Part shown: positions 17,122 to 27,368 of the stretch, piece by piece
Layout of the letters: the number at the start of each line of letters is the position of its first letter
Numbering within the stretch: the stretch's first letter is position 1
Origin: Lichenicola sp050954785
GTDB taxonomy: Bacteria > Pseudomonadota > Alphaproteobacteria > Acetobacterales > Acetobacteraceae
Reading direction: 5' to 3'
DNA length: 64,000 bases
Assembly (NCBI GenBank): GCA_050954785.1
Contig: JBPBQO010000191.1
Span: 1-64,000, forward strand
Translations under genes and position numbers: made by a program
Notes under the pieces: model-generated
Database searches by the model: none
Seen by the model: the letters and a program-made list of their open reading frames with translations, nothing else
What the model was told of the DNA's origin: nothing

Positions 17122-18351
17122 TCACCGGTGCGATCCATTCGGGATATCGTTTTTGAACATGTCGCGCATGTCGGTATCGCCGGCGACACGTGTGCTGTCA
17201 TCACTTGCGACACGTGTGTTGTTAGCGCTTGCGACACGTGTGTTGTTATCGCTTGCGACACGTGTGTCGACGCTCACATCGGCCGAAAGGCCGGCACGCA
17301 GGCGGCCAAGCAATGGGTCGGCACTATCCAGCCTGATCCGGACCGGCACACGCTGCACGATCTTGGTATAGTTGCCAGTCGCATTTTCCGGTGGAAGCAG
17401 CGCGAACTGCGAGCCGGTGCCAGGCGAAAAGCTTTCGACATGGCCGTGAAAGACGTGGCCGCCGAACGCGTCCACGGTGAAGCTGACCGGTTGGCCTTCG
17501 ATCATCCGGCCGAGCTGGGTCTCCTTGAAGTTGGCCAGCACGTAAAGCGCTTGCCCGACGGGAACGAGGGTCAGCAGGTTCAGCCCCGGCTGCACGAAGT
17601 TGCCCAGCCGCAGGCTGCGGTCGCCGACGATTCCGTCGATTGGCGCGCGGATGCTGGTGTAGCCGACGTTCAGGTCTGCACGGGCCAAGTCTGCCTGTGC
17701 CTTGGCGATGCCGGCGACGGCATAGGCACGGCCGGCCTGGAGCGCCTGGGTGTGGGTTTGTGCAGCGTCGAGGGCAGCCTGGTCGTGCCGCAGGATGGCA
17801 ACGTTCTGCCGCAGCATCGAGTCGGTACGGTCGGCACCCTGGATAGTGCCCGCACCGGTGCGGCTAAGGTCTGCGGCGCGCGACCGTTCGAGTACCGCCA
17901 GGTGCAGTTGCGCCTGATCCCGGTCCAGATCCGCCTGCGCCTGCTCGATGGCTGCTCGCTGCTGCAGGATCTGCGCATCCGCCGCGTGCATGCCGGCCTC
18001 CGCCTCCTGCACCGAGGCAGTCGCCTGTGCCCGCACAGCCTGATAGTCGCGATCGTCGATGCGGGCGATCAACTGGCCGGTCTTCACGTGCTGATTGTCG
18101 GTTACCATGACCACGGTCACGTAGCCCGCGACATTCGGCGCCACCGTGACCGCGTCCGAGCTGAGAAAGGCGTCATCGGTCGACTCGATAAAGCGGCCGA
18201 CCTGATACCAGCGCAGCAACCAGCCGGCCGCCGCGACAACCAGCAGCAACACGATTGCAGAACCGACAATCCGGGCGCGCGTCAGCCGTGGAGCGCCTGC
18301 GACGTTCCGGTCGGCCGTGGCGGACGTCGTCTTCTTGAGAGCAGCAGACAT
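17122..18351 (-). CDS. HlyD-family periplasmic adaptor (EmrA type)
   Basis: The protein has 409 residues. One N-terminal transmembrane helix (about 28-48), a lipoyl/barrel half-motif (VTVAPNVAGYVTVV), a long Ala/Gln-rich coiled coil (about 95-215) and the second half-motif (IRAPIDGIVGDRSLRLGNFV) are visible. It joins the MFS pump to an outer-membrane channel. The last 40 residues are unusual: an eight-residue unit (TRVAS plus N/D residues) repeated almost four times, from a 24-bp tandem DNA repeat. A normal EmrA ends soon after LRAGLSADVSVDT. Confidence 0.92.
   Translation of the reverse strand: MSAALKKTTSATADRNVAGAPRLTRARIVGSAIVLLLVVAAAGWLLRWYQVGRFIESTDDAFLSSDAVTVAPNVAGYVTVVMVTDNQHVKTGQLIARIDDRDYQAVRAQATASVQEAEAGMHAADAQILQQRAAIEQAQADLDRDQAQLHLAVLERSRAADLSRTGAGTIQGADRTDSMLRQNVAILRHDQAALDAAQTHTQALQAGRAYAVAGIAKAQADLARADLNVGYTSIRAPIDGIVGDRSLRLGNFVQPGLNLLTLVPVGQALYVLANFKETQLGRMIEGQPVSFTVDAFGGHVFHGHVESFSPGTGSQFALLPPENATGNYTKIVQRVPVRIRLDSADPLLGRLRAGLSADVSVDTRVASDNNTRVASANNTRVASDDSTRVAGDTDMRDMFKNDIPNGSHR
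17184..17267. repeat. 24-bp tandem repeat in the end of the adaptor gene
   Basis: Units begin at 17184, 17208, 17232 and 17256 (half unit). Each opens with CGACACGTGTG, which contains the palindrome CACGTG. As the period is a multiple of three, the repeat adds TRVAS-type octapeptides without shifting the frame, so copy number could vary harmlessly. Confidence 0.9.
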
Positions 18352-18394
18352 GCAGGCCTTTCAAAACCGAACCGTTCCGTTCTATTATTCCTGA
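18351..18394. promoter_or_regulatory. Candidate TetR operator between efflux operon and regulator
   Basis: The intergenic gap is only 42 bases. At 18365-18381 AACCGAAC and GTTCCGTT flank one central base; the arms match at 7 of 8 positions when inverted. TetR regulators usually bind such short palindromes in the divergent gap, so this is the likely operator for both genes. Confidence 0.5.
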
Positions 18395-19074
18395 TGAACG
18401 ACACGCTGCAACAGCAGAAACAGCGCCACCCCGGCGGCCGGCCGAAACGGGAGGATGCCGAGGAGCGTGACCGCCGCCTACTCCGGATTGCCGCGGCGAT
18501 GTTCGAGAGCCGTGGTTTCGAAGGGACTACGATCGAAGCGCTGGCGGAAGCGGCTGGTGTCGGCAAGCCGACCGTCTATGCACGATTCCGGAACAAGACC
18601 GAGCTGTTTGCTGCCGTATTCAGGAAACGCGTAGACGTCGTGCTGGGGATGCTGGCTCCGGAAGCCGAGCATATCGCCCGGCGGGAGACGGATGCCGACC
18701 TGGAGACGGCGTTGCAGGCGTTCGGCCTTGCGTTGCTACGTCATGTGCTGTCGGAGGAGGCGATCCGCATGCATCGGGTCATCGTGTCCACGGCGATACG
18801 TTTCCCCGAACTGGCGCAACTCGTCCATCACGAAGGCTGGGAGCGTATCGTGACGGTATTGGCTGGATTGCTGCACGAATTCGTCGAACGTGGCGACCTG
18901 GAAATCACCGACGAAGTCGAGACGGCAGATATGTTCCTGAGCCTTGTGCTCGGCCGCTACCAGCGAGTGCGGATACTTGGACTACCAGGCCCGGACCAGG
19001 TAGCGCTGCAACGCCAGACGCATAATGCGGTCACGCTGTTCCTGAACGGTATCCGGCGACATCCTGCCGGCTGA
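18394..19074 (+). CDS. TetR/AcrR-family transcriptional regulator
   Basis: The protein has 226 residues from MNDTLQQQKQRHPGGRPKR. The TetR HTH occupies residues about 28-72 (RIAAAMFESRGFEGTTIEAL, AAGVGKPTVYARFRNKTELF). The ligand-binding C-terminus includes a TetR_C_AefR-like MHRVIVSTAIRFPELAQ. It is divergent from the efflux pair and most likely its repressor. The open frame extends far upstream through the efflux genes, but this ATG is the first after the divergent promoter region. Confidence 0.92.
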   Translation: MNDTLQQQKQRHPGGRPKREDAEERDRRLLRIAAAMFESRGFEGTTIEALAEAAGVGKPTVYARFRNKTELFAAVFRKRVDVVLGMLAPEAEHIARRETDADLETALQAFGLALLRHVLSEEAIRMHRVIVSTAIRFPELAQLVHHEGWERIVTVLAGLLHEFVERGDLEITDEVETADMFLSLVLGRYQRVRILGLPGPDQVALQRQTHNAVTLFLNGIRRHPAG

Positions 19075-19078
19075 CGCA

Positions 19079-19747
19079 TCAGGCTGGAGCGAACCGCTTT
19101 ACCAGCGCCGAAAGCTTGTGCCGGCGCAATTCATGCCGGGCCTTGGCGCCCGAGGCCATGTAGTTGAGCTGGATCGCATAGCGGCGTCCGACAAACGTCC
19201 GATGGCCATGGTAGGTCGTCGGACCGTTCGGAAATGCCAGCAGGGTGCCATCTACCGGAGGCACCTCGACGGCGTAATCCTCAAGATCGTCCGGTCCACG
19301 CAACAGGCGCAGGCAACCATCCTGTTTGGCCCAATCGGCTGTAGCAGGATTCAAATAGAGTAGAATGGTGACCAGCTTGGCGGTCGAATCCGTATGGATC
19401 TGGCCATCCTTTTCGCGAGTGCGGCCACGCATCGTCAGCATGGTCAGGCTGTCATCGAGGTCGAGATCGAACCGGGTTGCGATCGCCTGCCGCAGGCGTT
19501 GTCCCTCGAGCTCACTAATCAGGTCTGCCGCGGCACCACGCAGTCTGAGGGCCGACGGAGGATACGAACCACCGCCCGGAATGTCCGGCAACGAGGCGAG
19601 CACGGCTTGCAGGCTCGCAGGCGGTACGAAGCGGGGGATGACGATGTGAGAGAAGGGATCGATTGCGACAGGTTGGGAAAAACCAGCGTAATCCAGGCGG
19701 AGCGGTGCGATCGAGGTATCCTGCGTCGGCAAAAGACTATCTGGCAT
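19079..19747 (-). CDS. 2OG-Fe(II) oxygenase family protein
   Basis: The protein has 222 residues. The iron triad is visible: HTD (GQIHTDSTAKLVTILLYLN, near residue 118) and the distal histidine in FPNGPTTYHGHRTFVG near 180, with R187 region for 2-oxoglutarate. These are prolyl-hydroxylase-like dioxygenases acting on proteins or small molecules; the substrate is not deducible. It converges with the TetR gene (gap 4 bases). The small exported Cys/His protein lies 76 bases upstream on the same strand, so the two may form a unit. Confidence 0.8.
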   Translation of the reverse strand: MPDSLLPTQDTSIAPLRLDYAGFSQPVAIDPFSHIVIPRFVPPASLQAVLASLPDIPGGGSYPPSALRLRGAAADLISELEGQRLRQAIATRFDLDLDDSLTMLTMRGRTREKDGQIHTDSTAKLVTILLYLNPATADWAKQDGCLRLLRGPDDLEDYAVEVPPVDGTLLAFPNGPTTYHGHRTFVGRRYAIQLNYMASGAKARHELRRHKLSALVKRFAPA

Positions 19748-19823
19748 CGCTCGTTGTCCGGATCGAAGTCCCAGTAGTTAGGTCCGGTCGGGGTAACGTT
19801 GCAAGCTGGAGGACGTCGGATGC

Positions 19824-20093
19824 CTAGCCGCGCAGCGGATGGCTGGGATGCAGGATCGTGCTGGTCGACAAGAACTGGGCGCAGCCCATCTGACCGTCGC
19901 AACACGGCAATGGCGCGTCTTCATAGGCAGCTTGCTTGTATTCGCCAGGAATATACGCAGCATGCGACAACAAATGATTGTGACCTTCGCAGGTAAAGTG
20001 CGGTTTCTCGACAGTCATGCGCAGCTCGGACGCTTGCGCGCCAGCCGTCATGACTGCCAGAAACAGCGGCAGAGCCAGGATGGTCTTGATCAT
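19824..20093 (-). CDS. Small exported Cys/His-containing protein, unknown function
   Basis: The protein has 89 residues with a clear signal peptide (IKTILALPLFLAVMTAGAQA, cleavage after about 21) and a good Shine-Dalgarno (GGAGACG). The mature part is rich in His and has four Cys: HFTCEGHNH, then LPCCDGQMGC, ending TILHPSHPLRG. The pattern suggests metal binding in the periplasm, by inference only. Not recognised as a named family. Confidence 0.6.
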   Translation of the reverse strand: MIKTILALPLFLAVMTAGAQASELRMTVEKPHFTCEGHNHLLSHAAYIPGEYKQAAYEDAPLPCCDGQMGCAQFLSTSTILHPSHPLRG

Positions 20094-20309
20094 TCTTCGT
20101 CTCCGATATTCGGACAGACTGTTGCAGGATCAACGAATAAACCGCTGGAAAGGTTACATCGCTCGCATTTCGTTGAAGCGAATACGAAATGAGATGATCG
20201 GTAGGTGCAGAATGAGAATGCCGCCTTCTGACCAAATTTGAGCACCCGCAATTTTTGCAATGCGGCATAAACCATTGATCAGGTCGGTCGCTGCCTGTAT
20301 CGCCGGTTC

Positions 20310-21542
20310 ATGTCGTTGTTCCAGACCATGCAGTCCCCCGACAATGCAGCATCGATCATGAATCTGACGACCTCTCGGCCTGGTCCGCTCACTCTGCGCG
20401 ATGGCTGCGGCTCCGATCCAGAACTATCGATCGGCCCGCTGGCTCTCTACCGCACGTATGTAACGCAAGGACGACTGGACGAGGATCCGGAGCAGCTTCG
20501 GGCGGCTGCTCGTCTCGATCAGCTCTGGCAGGCGCTGGTCGCCCGGGCGAAGACCCCGGACATCTCGAAATCGCTGATCGGACGGTTGCTTGGACGCCGG
20601 ACGCATCCTGTCGCGCCACGTGGCGTGTATCTGGTCGGGCAGGTAGGTCGCGGGAAGTCGATGCTGATGGACCTGTTTTACGAGCAGGCACCCGGCACGT
20701 CCAAGCGCCGGGTTCATTTTCATCGCTTCATGCAGGAGGCGCATGCCCGGGTTCACGCCCTGAAGCGGGCGCAGCCGGGGCTGGCCGATCCGATTCCGGT
20801 GCTGGCGGATGCGGTCGCCTCCGAGGCGATGCTGCTGTGTTTCGATGAGTTCCAGGTGAACGACATCGCCGATGCGATGATCCTGGGCAGGCTGTTCGAC
20901 GCGCTGTTCGCACGCGGCGTGGTCGTGGTGACGACCTCCAATACCGTGCCCGGCGAGCTGTTCCAGAACCGCCCCGGTGCCGACGCCTTCAAGCCGTTCA
21001 TTGCCCGTATCAACCAGGAACTGGACACCGTCCTGCTGAACAGCCCGCGGGATTATCGCCGTGGCGGGATCAGGGGCGTGCCGACCTGGCATGCACCGGC
21101 CGACCTGCGTGCCGAACAGGCACTCGATGCCGCCTTCCTGCGGCTGTCGAACGGGCAAGCGCCACGTGCGGAGACGGTCGAGGTCATGGGGCGTCACGTG
21201 CCGGTGCCGATTGCCGCGGACGGCATCGCCAGGTTCGACTTCGAGGCCTTGTGTGCACAGGCGCTCGGAGCCGGCGACTACCTGGCGCTGGCACGGCGGT
21301 ATCCCACGATGATCGTCGACGGCGTTCCGCGCCTCGGGCCGGAAAATTTCGATGTGGCCCGGCGCTTCATCGTGCTGGTCGATGCGCTGTACGAAGCCAA
21401 GGTGAAGCTGGTCGCATCCGCCGCCGATCAGCCGGACCGGATCTACGAGCATGGCGAGGGGGCGACCGCGTTCGAGCGTACGGCGTCCCGTCTCGAGGAG
21501 ATGCAGACCGAGGCCTACTTGGCGCTCCCGCATCTGGATTGA
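20310..21542 (+). CDS. zapE: Cell division ATPase ZapE / AFG1-like
   Basis: The protein has 410 residues from the first ATG; ATGs at 20328 and 20358 are alternatives and the family usually begins near GPLALYRTYV. Walker A is GQVGRGKSMLMDLFY, Walker B LLCFDEFQVNDIADAM, sensor region VVVTTSNTVP. The AFG1-type HFHRFMQEAHARVH motif follows Walker A. ZapE acts at the division ring under stress. It precedes mdh, a common alphaproteobacterial neighbourhood. Confidence 0.92.
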   Translation: MSLFQTMQSPDNAASIMNLTTSRPGPLTLRDGCGSDPELSIGPLALYRTYVTQGRLDEDPEQLRAAARLDQLWQALVARAKTPDISKSLIGRLLGRRTHPVAPRGVYLVGQVGRGKSMLMDLFYEQAPGTSKRRVHFHRFMQEAHARVHALKRAQPGLADPIPVLADAVASEAMLLCFDEFQVNDIADAMILGRLFDALFARGVVVVTTSNTVPGELFQNRPGADAFKPFIARINQELDTVLLNSPRDYRRGGIRGVPTWHAPADLRAEQALDAAFLRLSNGQAPRAETVEVMGRHVPVPIAADGIARFDFEALCAQALGAGDYLALARRYPTMIVDGVPRLGPENFDVARRFIVLVDALYEAKVKLVASAADQPDRIYEHGEGATAFERTASRLEEMQTEAYLALPHLD

Positions 21543-21704
21543 CCGGCTTATCCTGGGCCGGGGTCGCCTAAATCACACGGCATCCATGACCGGCGCACAC
21601 TTGCCGCGATCAAAGCGAAGGATTAGCACGATCCGCCTTCCGGCTGGTTTTTCCGGTTTCTCCGGCGGGTCTTATTGCTCCAATCCGTAATTATCGGGGA
21701 ACGC

Positions 21705-22658
21705 ATGGCTCGTAAAAAGATCGCCCTCATCGGCGCTGGCAACATCGGCGGCACGCTCGCCCACCTCATCGGCCTGAAAGAGTTGGGCGACGTCGTGATG
21801 TTCGACGTGTTCGGCGGCGTCGCGGCCGGCAAGGCGCTCGATCTGGCACAATCTTCCCCAGTTGATGATTTCGACTGCGCCTATAGCGGCGGCTCCGACT
21901 ACGCGGCGATCGCCGGGTCCGACGTCGTCATCGTCACCGCCGGCTTCCCACGCATGGCAGGCATGTCCCGCGACGACCTGCTGACCAAGAACGCGGAAGT
22001 CATTGGCCAGGTCGCCGACGGCATCCGCACCCACGCCCCAGGTGCCTTCGTCATCGTCATCACCAACCCGCTCGATGTGATGGTCGCGGTTATGCAGGAG
22101 AAGTCCGGCCTGCCCGCCAACATGGTGGTCGGCATGGCTGGCGTGCTCGACAGCGCCCGGTTCCGCCTGTTCCTGGCGCGCGAGTTCAACGTATCGGTCG
22201 AGGACGTGACCGCCTTCGTGCTGGGCGGCCATGGCGACACCATGGTGCCGCTGACCCGCTACTCGACGGTCGCCGGCGTGCCGGTGCCCGACCTGATCAA
22301 GATGGGCTGGACCACGCAGGACAAGATCGATGCGATCGTGAAGCGCACCGCGAACGGCGGCGGCGAGATCGTCAAGCTGCTGGAGCGGGGCTCGGCTTTC
22401 TATGCGCCGGCTGCTGCTGCGGTGGCGATGGCCGAGAGCTTCCTGAAGGACAAGAAGCGCGTGCTGCCCTGCGCCGTGAAGCTGAACGGCGAGTATGGCC
22501 AGTCCGATTTCTATGTTGGCGTGCCGGTAGTGATCGGTGCCGGCGGCGCCGAGCGCGTGCTCGAGGTCGCGTTCACGCCTGAGGAGAAGGCGGCATTCGA
22601 GACGTCGTGCGATGCGGTGAAGAAGCTTCTCGCCGACTTCCGCGCAATCGGCGCCTGA
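21705..22658 (+). CDS. mdh: Malate dehydrogenase (LDH-like)
   Basis: The protein has 317 residues from MARKKIALIGAGNIGG, preceded by a GGGGA ribosome site; the ten codons upstream are not part of the fold. NAD loop GAGNIGG, substrate arginines in FPRMAGMSRDDLL, and active-site histidine in LGGHGDTMVPL. It oxidises malate to oxaloacetate in the TCA cycle. It heads the run mdh-sucA-sucB-lpd of this window. Confidence 0.97.
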   Translation: MARKKIALIGAGNIGGTLAHLIGLKELGDVVMFDVFGGVAAGKALDLAQSSPVDDFDCAYSGGSDYAAIAGSDVVIVTAGFPRMAGMSRDDLLTKNAEVIGQVADGIRTHAPGAFVIVITNPLDVMVAVMQEKSGLPANMVVGMAGVLDSARFRLFLAREFNVSVEDVTAFVLGGHGDTMVPLTRYSTVAGVPVPDLIKMGWTTQDKIDAIVKRTANGGGEIVKLLERGSAFYAPAAAAVAMAESFLKDKKRVLPCAVKLNGEYGQSDFYVGVPVVIGAGGAERVLEVAFTPEEKAAFETSCDAVKKLLADFRAIGA

Positions 22659-22710
22659 CATGAGGGGTACCATCCTGCCCGCGCAGGTTGATGCCGCTCG
22701 CAACCGGGCC

Positions 22711-22734
22711 GAGCAATTGGCCCGACAATTGCTC
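22711..22734. repeat. Inverted repeat GAGCAATT-N8-AATTGCTC after mdh
   Basis: A perfect 8-bp inverted repeat with an 8-base spacer lies 52 bases past the mdh stop, in the 259-base gap before sucA. It could be a transcript-end hairpin (no T tract) or a protein site. The rest of the gap shows no clear gene. Confidence 0.5.
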
Positions 22735-22917
22735 AGGTCTGAACGATGAGCCGATACAGAACTGCGTTTCGGCCATCAATTCGGCGCAAACCATGCGTTT
22801 AAAGCATCCCAGGGGGCGTGGATTGCAGGCGTCTCCAATGCTTCCGAAACGTTATGTCAAGCATCGGGACGTTAAGGTTCGAGCGGCATGATGCACCGGA
22901 CCGACTAAGGAGAGCTC

Positions 22918-25872
<2,955 letters not shown>

Positions 25873-25953
25873 TCCTGGCATCGAGCGAACCGGGGTGTCT
25901 GGCCACTCTCCGGCATGAACGATACAAATGTGCCGCTATGACGCGACGACCCT

Positions 25954-25978
25954 CCGGATGGTCTGGCCGACCATCCGG
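25954..25978. repeat. Strong hairpin between sucA and sucB
   Basis: CCGGATGGTC (25954-25963) and GACCATCCGG (25969-25978) form a perfect 10-bp stem with a 5-base loop, in the 148-base gap between sucA and sucB. No T tract follows, so a processing or stabilising role is more likely than termination. Confidence 0.6.
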
Positions 25979-26020
25979 GTCGGCCGCGACCCGATGCCAG
26001 AGATAGACTGAAGGAAGCCG

Positions 26021-27322
26021 ATGTCTGCCGAGATCAAGGTGCCGACGCTTGGTGAAAGCGTCACGAGCGCAACCATCGCCCGCTGGCTGAAGCAGCCCGG
26101 CGAGACGGTTTCGGTGGATGAGGCCGTCGTCGAACTGGAGACCGACAAGGTCAGTGTCGAGGTCTCGGCACCCAAGGCCGGCGTGCTGGGTCCGCATGAA
26201 GTCGCGGAAGGCGCCGAGGTCGAAGTCGGCGCATTGCTGACGGTGGTCGAACCAGCCGGTGCGGGTTCCGTGGCTCCGGCTCCTGCCGCGAAGCCGGCCC
26301 CGGTGCCTGCTCCCGCTGCACCTGCCGCGCCTGTGGCGGTTCCGGCCGGCCAGACCGGTGGCATCCAGCCGCCGCGTCCGACCAGCGGCCCGGTCGCCCG
26401 GCCCGCGACTCCGCCATCCGATCTGCAGCGCCAGGTTCACGACCCGCTGCCGGCTGCGCAGAAGATGATGACCGAGAAGAGCGTCGAGGCGTCCTCGGTC
26501 GGCGAGGGTACCGGCAAGGACGGCCGCATCACCAAGGGCGACGTGCTGGCGTTCCTGGAGCGTCCGGCGCAACCGGCCGAGAAGCCCGTACCTGCGAAGA
26601 CCCCAGCGCGCACCGACGATCCGCGGGAGGAGCGGGTCAAGATGACTCGCCTGCGCAAGACCATCGCCAGCCGGCTGAAGGATGCGCAGAACACCGCGGC
26701 GATCCTGACCACCTTCAACGAGGTCGACATGTCGGCCGCGATGAAGATGCGCACCGACTACAAGGAAGCCTTCGAGAAGAAGCACAACGGCGCGCGCCTC
26801 GGCTTCATGTCGATCTTCGTGCGTGCCTGCATTTCGGCACTCAAGGAGTTTCCGGCGGTCAACGCGCAGATCGATGGCGACGACATCGTCTATCGCAACT
26901 TCGTGCATATGGGCATCGCCGTCGGCGGCCCGAGCGGTCTCGTCGTGCCGGTGCTGCGCGATGCCGACCAGATGGGCTTTGCCGAAATCGAGCGGTCGAT
27001 CGCGGGTTTCGGCAAGCGGGCGCGCGATGGCGCATTGAAGCTCGACGAGCTGACCGGCGGCACCTTCTCGATCACCAATGGCGGCATCTACGGTTCGTTA
27101 ATGTCGACGCCGATCCTGAACCCGCCGCAATCCGCCATCCTGGGCATGCACAAGATCATGGACCGCCCGATCGCGGTGGCGGGCCAGGTGGTGATCCGGC
27201 CGATGATGTATGTGGCGCTGTCGTACGACCACCGTGTCGTCGATGGAAAGGAGGCGGTGAGTTTCCTCGTCCGCCTCAAGGAAAGCGTGGAAGACCCGCG
27301 CCGACTGCTGCTCGAACTCTGA
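26021..27322 (+). CDS. sucB: Dihydrolipoyl succinyltransferase (E2 of 2-oxoglutarate dehydrogenase)
   Basis: The protein has 433 residues. The lipoyl domain covers 1-78 with the lipoylated K43 in ELETDKVSVEV. An Ala/Pro linker, an E3/E1-binding domain (about 150-185: AAQKMMTEKSVEASSVGEGT) and a catalytic domain from about 210 follow. The catalytic SYDHRVVDGKEAV lies near the C-terminus. It forms the core of the complex and makes succinyl-CoA. Confidence 0.97.
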   Translation: MSAEIKVPTLGESVTSATIARWLKQPGETVSVDEAVVELETDKVSVEVSAPKAGVLGPHEVAEGAEVEVGALLTVVEPAGAGSVAPAPAAKPAPVPAPAAPAAPVAVPAGQTGGIQPPRPTSGPVARPATPPSDLQRQVHDPLPAAQKMMTEKSVEASSVGEGTGKDGRITKGDVLAFLERPAQPAEKPVPAKTPARTDDPREERVKMTRLRKTIASRLKDAQNTAAILTTFNEVDMSAAMKMRTDYKEAFEKKHNGARLGFMSIFVRACISALKEFPAVNAQIDGDDIVYRNFVHMGIAVGGPSGLVVPVLRDADQMGFAEIERSIAGFGKRARDGALKLDELTGGTFSITNGGIYGSLMSTPILNPPQSAILGMHKIMDRPIAVAGQVVIRPMMYVALSYDHRVVDGKEAVSFLVRLKESVEDPRRLLLEL

Positions 27323-27368
27323 GCATAGCCTCGGCCGACCGGGTTCTGACACCAAGCCAAGCGAGACC

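Noticed and set aside
17184..17267. CRISPR array
   Set aside because: The units are directly adjacent with no unique spacers, the period is 24 bases, and they lie in frame inside a gene. It is a simple tandem repeat.
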